A DNA stretch of 64,000 nt, taken from NCBI RefSeq assembly GCF_022601895.1, contig NZ_JAKVIO010000004.1, positions 1 to 64,000 of the forward strand. The letters run 5' to 3'. Both the position numbers and the translations under genes were made by a program. The DNA is from Sphingomonas sp. LaA6.9 (GTDB lineage Bacteria > Pseudomonadota > Alphaproteobacteria > Sphingomonadales > Sphingomonadaceae). The stretch's first letter is position 1; each line of letters opens with the position of its first letter. Under the pieces are notes generated by a model that ran no database searches, had not been told where the DNA came from, and saw only the letters and a list, made by a program, of their open reading frames with translations. Below are positions 9,796 through 16,237 of the stretch, piece after piece.

Positions 9796-10986
9796 TCAAG
9801 CCGCGACCGGCGCTGCGCTGCGATGACTCCAGCCTGGCGCGGGGGCGCGGTGCAGCCGCGCCTCGGGGATCAGCGCGCGCGTCTTGCGACAAAAGGCGCG
9901 CAGGCAGACCTCGCTCTCGCCCAGCGGCCCGACCGTATAGCTCTGGGACATCATGCCTTGCTGCACCCGCGTGATGAGCTCGGTGTCCTCGGTATTGACC
10001 TGCCGGTTGATCCGCCAGTTGAGGTAGCGCGCGGCCTTCATCTCGCGGCGCTCATCGGGGAGCGCGTAAGAGATCTCGCGGATCGTCGTCTCGGTCGGCG
10101 ACACCGGAATGAACTGCATGAAATCGACCTGGTCGGGATAGATGTCGAACGCGACGTTGGGCCACAGCTTGAAATAGAGCCACAGCCGCTGATGATCCTC
10201 GGGCAGATGGTCAACGCGCGGCAGGATCCTCTGGTACATGCGTTCGGAAAGATTGGCCGAGGGGCGATCGATCAGCGCACCCCACATGCGGTCGACATGC
10301 TCCTCGGCCTCGATGCCGTACCCTTTTCCGAACAGCCGCGTCAGCCCCGGATGCGCCACGGGAATGTGCAGGCCGTCCGAATAATTGTCGGCAACATTCT
10401 TCCAGTTCACCTTGCGCGGGCGCATCGTCACGCGGCCCAATGCCTGCATTTCCTCGAAGCGATAGGGCGCCACGCGCTCCTCATAGGGCGCCATCATGCT
10501 TGCGACCGACGGACCGCCGCCTTCGAGACGCACGAAGATGAAGCCCTGCCAGATCTCGAGCTCGACCGGGGCGAGCCCGTTGTCCTCGATCACCAGCGTC
10601 GGATATTCGCTCTTGCCCGGAACCCCGGTCAGCCGCCCGTCGAGTGCATAGGTCCAGGCGTGATAGGGGCAGACCAGTTTCTTCGCGCAGCCCGAGGATC
10701 CGTCGACCAGCTTCGACGCACGGTGCCGGCAGACATTGGTGAAGGCGCGCACCTGCGCATCATCGCCGCGGATAACGAGGATGCTCTCGCCCAGAAACTC
10801 GAGCGTATGCCAGTCGCCAACATTGGGCACGTCATTGACATGGCACACCACCTGCCAGCTCGGCCGCATCATCCGCGCCATCTCGACCTGAAAATATTCG
10901 GGGTCGTGATAGATCCATGCGGGCAGGCTCCAGCCCTCATCGGGATCGGTGTTGGGCCGCAGATCGGCGAAGGCGGGTCGGGTCAT
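9796..10986 (-). CDS. Rieske non-heme iron oxygenase, alpha subunit
   Basis: This 396-residue protein starts at an ATG with AAGGAG six bases upstream. The Rieske [2Fe-2S] ligands are C86, H88, C106 and H109 in the CxH-x17-CxxH pattern. The mononuclear iron ligands H207 and H212, and the bridging D204, occur in NVADNYSDGLHIPVAH. These enzymes hydroxylate aromatic rings or demethylate quaternary amines with electrons from a separate reductase. No reductase or ferredoxin gene is in this operon. The divergent regulator resembles BetI, which hints at a betaine-like or amine substrate, but the oxygenase itself does not settle that. It is the first gene of a three-gene operon, and its ribosome binding site overlaps the operator at 10994-11019. 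Confidence 0.9.
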   Translation of the reverse strand: MTRPAFADLRPNTDPDEGWSLPAWIYHDPEYFQVEMARMMRPSWQVVCHVNDVPNVGDWHTLEFLGESILVIRGDDAQVRAFTNVCRHRASKLVDGSSGCAKKLVCPYHAWTYALDGRLTGVPGKSEYPTLVIEDNGLAPVELEIWQGFIFVRLEGGGPSVASMMAPYEERVAPYRFEEMQALGRVTMRPRKVNWKNVADNYSDGLHIPVAHPGLTRLFGKGYGIEAEEHVDRMWGALIDRPSANLSERMYQRILPRVDHLPEDHQRLWLYFKLWPNVAFDIYPDQVDFMQFIPVSPTETTIREISYALPDERREMKAARYLNWRINRQVNTEDTELITRVQQGMMSQSYTVGPLGESEVCLRAFCRKTRALIPEARLHRAPAPGWSHRSAAPVAA

Positions 10987-10993
10987 TGGCGCT

Positions 10994-11019
10994 CCTTGTT
11001 ATACAAACGTACAACAAGG
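10994..11019. promoter_or_regulatory. TetR-type operator between Rieske operon and its regulator
   Basis: An inverted repeat has 11-base arms CCTTGTTATAC and GTACAACAAGG around a 4-base centre, with 10 of 11 positions paired. It lies 7 bases upstream of the Rieske start codon and 36 bases from the start of the divergent TetR gene. The position suits repression of both genes. Confidence 0.7.
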
Positions 11020-11055
11020 TGACGCACCGCGCAACAACTGCTATGGACGGGTGCG

Positions 11056-11673
11056 ATGCTCAACCAGACCCGCGCCAGCTTCACCCGCGAGCCCGCCGAT
11101 GCGCGCCGTCAGGCATTGATCGACGCGACAGCGGCCTGCCTTGCGCAAAGGGGTGTCCCGGGAACCTCGGTGCGCACGATCTGCGCGCGCGCGGGCGTAT
11201 CGCCGGGGCTGCTGCGCCACTATTTCGCGGGGGTCGACGCGCTGATCGCCGAAACCTATCGCGAGGTGACGGGCCGCGTCGCGGACACCTTCGCCGCCGC
11301 GGTGGCTGGTGCGGGCGACAATCCTCGCGCGCGGCTGATCGCCTATGTGACCGCGAGCTTCCGCCCGCCGATCACCGATCCTTCATTGCTCGCGACCTGG
11401 CTCGCCTTCTGGAGCCTTGTCAAGACCGATGTCGCGATCGCCGCGATCCACGGCGAAACCTATCGCGCCTATCGCAGCGACCTTGAGGACATGCTCATCG
11501 CTTGCGGAATGACCGCCGTCGAGGCGGGACCCGTCGCGATCGCGCTGACGGCGCTGGTCGACGGGCTGTGGCTCGAACTCTCGCTCGATCCCACCACCTT
11601 CACCGCCGAACAGGCGAGCGCGATGGTGGTGCGCTGGCTGGATACCCTGCTCGAACGCCCCGCATTCGGATAA
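11056..11673 (+). CDS. TetR/AcrR family regulator, BetI-like
   Basis: This 205-residue protein has an N-terminal TetR helix-turn-helix at about residues 20-62 (SVRTICARAGVSPGLLRHYF), then an all-helical ligand domain. The string LATWLAFWSLVKTDVAIAAIHGE resembles the BetI branch, which senses choline and represses betaine synthesis genes. The gene is divergent from the Rieske operon, with 69 bases between start codons. An inverted repeat in that gap is its likely operator. I infer that it represses the oxygenase operon and itself until a small effector binds. Whether the effector is choline-like is unproven. Confidence 0.85.
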   Translation: MLNQTRASFTREPADARRQALIDATAACLAQRGVPGTSVRTICARAGVSPGLLRHYFAGVDALIAETYREVTGRVADTFAAAVAGAGDNPRARLIAYVTASFRPPITDPSLLATWLAFWSLVKTDVAIAAIHGETYRAYRSDLEDMLIACGMTAVEAGPVAIALTALVDGLWLELSLDPTTFTAEQASAMVVRWLDTLLERPAFG

Positions 11674-11680
11674 AGTTCGC

Positions 11681-11753
11681 CATTGCGAGGCGCGCAGCGA
11701 CGAAGCATCCAGTGTCCGGATCTGGGTTGCTTCGCCGCGCCGCGCTCGCAATG
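11681..11753. repeat. Intergenic inverted-repeat element (CATTGCGAG type)
   Basis: CATTGCGAG at 11681-11689 is mirrored by CTCGCAATG at 11745-11753. The inner arms (GCGCGCAGCGACGAAGCA... and ...TTGCTTCGCCGCGCCGC) are also partly complementary. It sits between the converging TetR and M20 peptidase genes. I recognise this pattern as a dispersed REP-like hairpin common in sphingomonad intergenic regions. It may serve as a bidirectional terminator. Confidence 0.7.
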
Positions 11754-11766
11754 ACGGTGATGCGGG

Positions 11767-13167
11767 TTACTTGCTGCCCAGCTCGGTCAGCACCGAGTGC
11801 CACTGGCCGAGCGCATCGCCGATCGTGTCGACGGGGACCCGTTCGTTCAGCCCGTGCGCATAGCCGTCCTCGGCGCGCATGAACAGGCTCGCCACGCCAT
11901 AGCTCGGCACACCCTGCGCGCGGAAGTGGAGGCTGTCGGTTGCGCCCGCCGACATGCTCGGCGTCACCGCGATTCCCGGATAGCGCGCACGCACCGCCCT
12001 GGTCACCGCGTTCATCACATCGGGTCGCAGCGGCGAGGCATCGCTCGCGGTCGGATCGTCGAGCACTGTGATCTTCGCGCTGTCATCGGCCATCACCTTC
12101 GCGAGCTCGGCCTTGATCGTATCGATCGATGTGCCCGGGAAGATGCGGCAGTTGATGTTGGCGGTCGCGCGCTGCGGCAGCGCGTTCTGCGCGTGCCCGC
12201 CGCTCACCATCGTCGCGACGCAGGTCGTGCGGATCTGGCCGACATATTCGGGCTTCGACGCGATAATCTCGGCCGCAGCGCTGTCCGCAGGGTTGGTCGC
12301 GTACCGCGCCATCGCCGCGCCCAGTTCACCGCCGACCTGCTTGCTCGCCGCGGTCAGCGAGGCCTTGGTCAGTTCGTTCGCCAGATTGGGAAACTTGTAC
12401 GCGGCCAGCCGGTCAAGCGCCCTCGAGAGTCGATAGATCGGGTTGGTCGGCGTCGGCGCGCTCGAATGCCCGCCCGCATCGGTGATCGCGACCTCGAAAT
12501 CGGCATAGGATTTCTCGCCCGCCTGAAGCCCGTAGAACAGCGGCTTGCCCGCCTCGTCGAGCAGCCCGCCGCCGCCGTCCCCGTTAAGCGCCATCCCGGC
12601 GCCCTTGAACTTCTGCGCCAGCGCGCGCGTCGTCAGCATCGAGGTTTCCTCGTCGCCCGACAAAGCGAGCACGATGTCGCGCTTCGGCTTGAATCCTTCC
12701 TTCTTCAGCCGCGCCATCGTCGCGACCATCATCGTCACGTCATATTTGTTGTCCTCGGCGCCGCGTCCGAAGACATAGCCATTCTCTTCGACCGCGGTGA
12801 AGGGATCGCGCGTCCAGTCCGCGGCCTTGGCCTCGACCACGTCCATATGGCCCAGCAGCACGATCGGCTTTTCGCGCGTCGCGCCCTTCAGCGTCGCGAC
12901 CAGCGTCGCGGTCTCGCCCATCGGCGTGATCTCGATATCGCTGTCGGCATAGCCCGCCGCCTTCAGCACCGAGGCGAGGTAGGCGGCATAGGCGGGCACC
13001 TGACCCTGCCCTTCGACCGTACGGAAGCCGACGCCCTTTTTCAGCATGTCTTTCGCTTCGGTCGCCTGCACCGCGCTTGCGGGCTTCGCATGGGCCGGCT
13101 GGCTCGCGCCGGCTGCGAGGGCGAGCCCCAGTACTAACGCGGTGCCCGTCCGATACGCCTTGGTCAT
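11767..13167 (-). CDS. Exported M20/M25/M40 family metallopeptidase
   Basis: This 466-residue protein starts at the ATG preceded by GGAGGCAGGA; an upstream ATG at 13179 is inside that ribosome binding site. Residues 1-27 are a signal peptide ending in AHA. Metal ligands follow the M20 pattern: H107 and D109 in GHMDVV, D139 in RGAEDNK, and the catalytic/binding glutamates 173-174 in SGDEE. A later histidine occurs in the MRAEDGYAHG region. The enzymes are di-zinc carboxypeptidases or aminoacylases, and the signal peptide places this one in the periplasm. The dimerisation domain lies between about residues 220 and 330. The gene converges with the TetR gene across a hairpin repeat. Confidence 0.9.
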   Translation of the reverse strand: MTKAYRTGTALVLGLALAAGASQPAHAKPASAVQATEAKDMLKKGVGFRTVEGQGQVPAYAAYLASVLKAAGYADSDIEITPMGETATLVATLKGATREKPIVLLGHMDVVEAKAADWTRDPFTAVEENGYVFGRGAEDNKYDVTMMVATMARLKKEGFKPKRDIVLALSGDEETSMLTTRALAQKFKGAGMALNGDGGGGLLDEAGKPLFYGLQAGEKSYADFEVAITDAGGHSSAPTPTNPIYRLSRALDRLAAYKFPNLANELTKASLTAASKQVGGELGAAMARYATNPADSAAAEIIASKPEYVGQIRTTCVATMVSGGHAQNALPQRATANINCRIFPGTSIDTIKAELAKVMADDSAKITVLDDPTASDASPLRPDVMNAVTRAVRARYPGIAVTPSMSAGATDSLHFRAQGVPSYGVASLFMRAEDGYAHGLNERVPVDTIGDALGQWHSVLTELGSK

Positions 13168-13241
13168 TCCTGCCTCCATGTCATTGTGCGGACCTTGTGT
13201 TCGCTGGCCGGGTTTCTGACAAGGGGGCGTATGGCGGTCGC

Positions 13242-13451
13242 TCAGCCTTCGATGTCCGACAGTTCGAACCCATCCTGCCCGGCACACCATTGGCGAAGCA
13301 GGTGGATCGCATGATCGAGATGCGCGCCGCACTGGTGCGCACCGATCGCATCAAGGCAGTTGAGAGCCTGTTTCATCGCGACAAGCGCATCGGTCGCAAG
13401 GCCCGGGCGATGCTGTGGCGCGGCGAGTGGCAATCCCTGATCCAATCTCAA
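13242..13451 (-). CDS. Small hypothetical protein, second of an overlapping pair
   Basis: This is a 69-residue frame whose ATG overlaps the stop of the upstream small gene (ATGA arrangement), which suggests translational coupling. The protein is predicted mostly helical and has two cysteines (HQCGAHLDHA and RQWCAGQDG). I do not recognise a family. No mobile-element features are nearby. It could be a real small gene or a chance frame in GC-rich DNA; the overlap with its neighbour is the main argument for it. Confidence 0.4.
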   Translation of the reverse strand: MRLDQGLPLAAPQHRPGLATDALVAMKQALNCLDAIGAHQCGAHLDHAIHLLRQWCAGQDGFELSDIEG

Positions 13452-13804
13452 TCCTCATTTTCGATCGCGTCCAGTGCGGCCCGGCCCAGCGGACTGATGC
13501 CGAACACCTGGTCGGCGACTTCCTCGGCGAGGCCGAGGCGAGCGAGCAGCCCGATCTCGTCCGCGATCCGGCCATCGTTCCGCTGACGCAGATTCAGCGG
13601 CGCAATCAACGCACCATCGCTTCGCTGCGCCGCGGCCGCGAGCAGCACCAGTCCCAGATGGCTGATCGCGATCTCGCGCGCGCCGATTCCATCGGGATCG
13701 GCCGGCCTCACCTGCATAGTGGCGCGGCCATCAGGGATCGCGGTCGATGCTATATGCAGGACTATCCCGCGCCCGCCGGATTGGTCACCGGGGCTGTCGG
13801 GCAT
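13448..13804 (-). CDS. Small hypothetical protein with winged-helix-like C-terminus
   Basis: This frame gives 118 residues from the ATG at 13804; an internal ATG at 13717 would give 89 residues and excludes a poorly protein-like N-terminus. The segment NDGRIADEIGLLARLGLAEEV followed by FGISPLGRAALD resembles the recognition helix and wing of small winged-helix proteins, but this is a visual impression only. It ends in an ATGA overlap with the next small gene. Neither ribosome binding site is strong. Function is unknown. The pair stands alone between the M20 peptidase and the two-component operon. Confidence 0.42.
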   Translation of the reverse strand: MPDSPGDQSGGRGIVLHIASTAIPDGRATMQVRPADPDGIGAREIAISHLGLVLLAAAAQRSDGALIAPLNLRQRNDGRIADEIGLLARLGLAEEVADQVFGISPLGRAALDAIENED

Positions 13805-14197
13805 CAACGAAGTCGAAATTGGGCCGTTGTCGCTGTTTCACCGCACCGATCCTCTCGCCCCCGCCCTGCCGACAGCCCCGGCGCCTTGCATTGCGACCCA
13901 CCGAGACCCCAGGCACTTCAGCGCCTGTCGGATCCGCGAATAGTCGAAGGTTTCGGGCAGGAGAACGTCAATATGCGGGTTTGACAATTGTTGACGGTCT
14001 TGTCGTCGACTTGGCCAAGATCGCGCATCCACCCGATGCATGACTTGGCGGTATCCACGTACTTCATGGAAGTCGCGCGCCATGTTACAACTATTTACGT
14101 TTCGGTCGCGCAGTCGCCTCCCGTGGCGACACCGTTCGTGCTAGGGCGCGCTGGCGGAGCATTTTGCCGTATGGCCTTGTAAAAGCGATTGAACAGC
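13805..14197. other. Upstream region of the two-component operon
   Basis: About 390 bases without a convincing gene. A TTGACA motif at 13981-13986 followed closely by a second TTGACG is a possible -35 element for the response regulator operon or for the leftward small genes. Frames crossing the region in both directions give low-complexity or arginine-rich products and are not supported. It is slightly less GC-rich near 14080-14110. Confidence 0.4.
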
Positions 14198-14914
14198 ATG
14201 CGCATTGCGATCGTTGAAGATGATCCGGACTATCGCGAATATGCGAAGTCCTTGCTGCGAGGCGCGGGCTACATCGTCCACGCCTTCGAGAACGGCAACG
14301 CCTTCATGAAGCAATTCCGGCAGGACACGTTCGATATCGTCCTTATCGACTGGAACATGCCCGGAGTATCGGGTTTCGATCTCGTGAAATGGATCCGAAG
14401 CGAATGCGGATCAGGCGTGCCCGTCGTGATGGTGACCTCACGCACAGAGGTCAACGACATCGTCGCCGGGCTGCAGGCGGGCGCCGACGATTATATCTCC
14501 AAGCCCGTCGACAATGCGGTCCTGCTTGCGCGGCTCAATGCCCTGGGCCGCCGTACCTATCCGTCGGACGCGCCCGGCGCGGTCCAGACCTTCGGTGCTT
14601 ATGCCTTCAACGTGCCCGCCGAGGAATTGCGGATCGCGGGCGACCCCGTGACGCTGACCTCGAAGGAGTTCAATCTGGCGCTCACGCTGTTCAGCAATCT
14701 TTCGCGCCCCTTGTCGCGCAATTATCTGCTGGAGGCCGTGTGGGGGCGCAATCCCGATCTGCCCACGCGAACGCTCGACTCGCACATTTCCAAGATCCGC
14801 ACCAAGCTCGGGCTTCGGCCCGATCGCGGCTTTCGGCTGACGCCCATCTACAGTTATGGCTATCGCCTTGAATCGATGACAGATTCATCTTCCGTCGCCA
14901 GCGACCCGCAATGA
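14198..14914 (+). CDS. OmpR-family two-component response regulator
   Basis: This 238-residue regulator is taken to start at the ATG of MRIAIVEDD; a TTG nine bases upstream is an alternative, and neither has a good ribosome binding site. The receiver domain spans residues 1-115, with acidic pocket E7/D8/D9, phospho-acceptor D51 (LIDWNMPG), T80 and K102 (SKPVD). The winged-helix DNA-binding domain occupies about 135-235, with recognition region TRTLDSHISKIRTKLG and the C-terminal GYGYRLE-type strand. It overlaps the LysM-FecR gene by ATGA, and the CHASE2 histidine kinase follows. The three are surely one operon, with the kinase as the cognate partner. Confidence 0.92.
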   Translation: MRIAIVEDDPDYREYAKSLLRGAGYIVHAFENGNAFMKQFRQDTFDIVLIDWNMPGVSGFDLVKWIRSECGSGVPVVMVTSRTEVNDIVAGLQAGADDYISKPVDNAVLLARLNALGRRTYPSDAPGAVQTFGAYAFNVPAEELRIAGDPVTLTSKEFNLALTLFSNLSRPLSRNYLLEAVWGRNPDLPTRTLDSHISKIRTKLGLRPDRGFRLTPIYSYGYRLESMTDSSSVASDPQ

Positions 14915-16218
14915 GCGCAATGCTCGCGCTCCTTGCCGCGTTCGCCGCCGCTCAGGCGCCGCGCGCGGCCGAAAGCGCAGACATCGTCACCTATCGCGTC
15001 AAGCGCGGCGACACGCTGTTCGATCTGGGCGAACGGTATTTCACGCGTCCCGGCGACTATCGGCTCGTTCAGCGCCTCAATCGCGTCGCCAATCCGCGGC
15101 GGTTGTCGATAGGCCATGTGCTGCGCATCCCGCGGCGTATTCTGCGGACCGAACCGGTAAAGGGCAGCGTCGTGGCGTTTCGCGGAACCGTGATGATTGC
15201 CGAGCGCGAAACGCGGCGCCCCGTCGCGATGCGCGCGTCGATCGGCGAGGGCATGACGATGGAGACCGGCGCGAAATCCTTCGTCACGGTCGAGCTTCCC
15301 GACGCGTCACGTTTCAGCCTGCCATCGAGCAGTCGCGTTGGGGTCGCGCGCCTCAGGCGCACGCTGCTGACGGGCGAGGTCGAACGTCGCTTCCGTGTCG
15401 AGCAAGGGCGCAGTGACTGGGACGTGACTCCGGGCACAAGGGATCCCTTTTCGGTCGAGACGCCGGTGGCGACGACGGCGGTGCGCGGTACCGGCTTCCG
15501 CGTCACCTTTGCGCCCGACGTCGAGGCCATGACAGTGGGCGTGCTCGAAGGACAGGTGGCTGTCCGCAGCCCGGCCACGAGCGAAACCGCGCTGGCGGCG
15601 GGCACCGGTGCCGCGATCCGGGCCGATTCCCCGATCGTGGCCGCGACGCTTCTCCCGGGACCGGTGCTCGAACGCCCTGGTGCAGTGCAGAAGGCCGAGC
15701 AGCTCGCCTTTGCGGCGCGCCCGGTGCCGGGCGCGTCGGGCTATGGCTTCGAGATCGCGAGCGATGCGGGCTTTATCGACCGGATCGCCGAGACCAAGGC
15801 CGATACGCCCGAGGCGCGATTCGACGGACTGCCCGGTGGCACCTATTTCATCAGGACGACCGCGTTCGATGCGCAGGGCCTCGAGGGACTGGCCAATGTC
15901 TATGGTTTCGATCGCCAGATGAACACACTTGACCTCGACGCTCCGCAGGCCGGAGGCGTTGACGGGCGCAGGGATTATCTGTTCCGCTGGCGCGGATCGG
16001 GCGAGGGCACCGTCGAGTATCGCTTCGTGCTGTCGCGCGACGAAGCGGGGCAGGATCGCGTCGTCGACGAAGCGGGCCTTGCCGAGACCAACATCAGCGT
16101 CAGCAATCTGCCGCCCGGCGCGTGGTACTGGCGCGTCTGGTCGGTCCGCTACGAAAATGGCCGCCATTCCGAAACGGTCTCGCCGACCCAAAAGCTGCAA
16201 ATCGGTGAACCGCAATAG
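14911..16218 (+). CDS. LysM and FecR domain protein of the CHASE2 kinase operon
   Basis: This 435-residue protein has an N-terminal signal sequence (about residues 1-20). A LysM-like peptidoglycan-binding module follows at about 25-75 (VKRGDTLFDLGERYF ... IGHVLRIP). Residues about 90-215 are a FecR-type domain, with VSTETPVATTAVRGTGF-like features seen as FSVETPVATTAVRGTGF. The rest resembles fibronectin-like modules with paired aromatic strands (PGGTYFIRTTAFD, PPGAWYWRVWSV). It is expected in the periplasm, anchored to the cell wall. In this operon it probably feeds an envelope signal to the CHASE2 domain of the kinase. It overlaps the regulator gene by four bases and lies 19 bases before the kinase. 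Confidence 0.85.
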   Translation: MSAMLALLAAFAAAQAPRAAESADIVTYRVKRGDTLFDLGERYFTRPGDYRLVQRLNRVANPRRLSIGHVLRIPRRILRTEPVKGSVVAFRGTVMIAERETRRPVAMRASIGEGMTMETGAKSFVTVELPDASRFSLPSSSRVGVARLRRTLLTGEVERRFRVEQGRSDWDVTPGTRDPFSVETPVATTAVRGTGFRVTFAPDVEAMTVGVLEGQVAVRSPATSETALAAGTGAAIRADSPIVAATLLPGPVLERPGAVQKAEQLAFAARPVPGASGYGFEIASDAGFIDRIAETKADTPEARFDGLPGGTYFIRTTAFDAQGLEGLANVYGFDRQMNTLDLDAPQAGGVDGRRDYLFRWRGSGEGTVEYRFVLSRDEAGQDRVVDEAGLAETNISVSNLPPGAWYWRVWSVRYENGRHSETVSPTQKLQIGEPQ

Positions 16219-16237
16219 ACTTGCCCGGCCAGGCTCG

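Noticed and set aside
7989-11022. Long plus-strand open frames (661 and 430 codons) opposite the flavoprotein and Rieske genes
   Set aside because: They are antisense to two clearly recognised proteins, rich in arginine/histidine, and match no family; they reflect GC-rich third-codon bias.
13838-14083. 81-codon minus-strand and 64-codon plus-strand frames before the response regulator
   Set aside because: No ribosome binding sites, no family pattern, and they overlap the probable promoter of the two-component operon.
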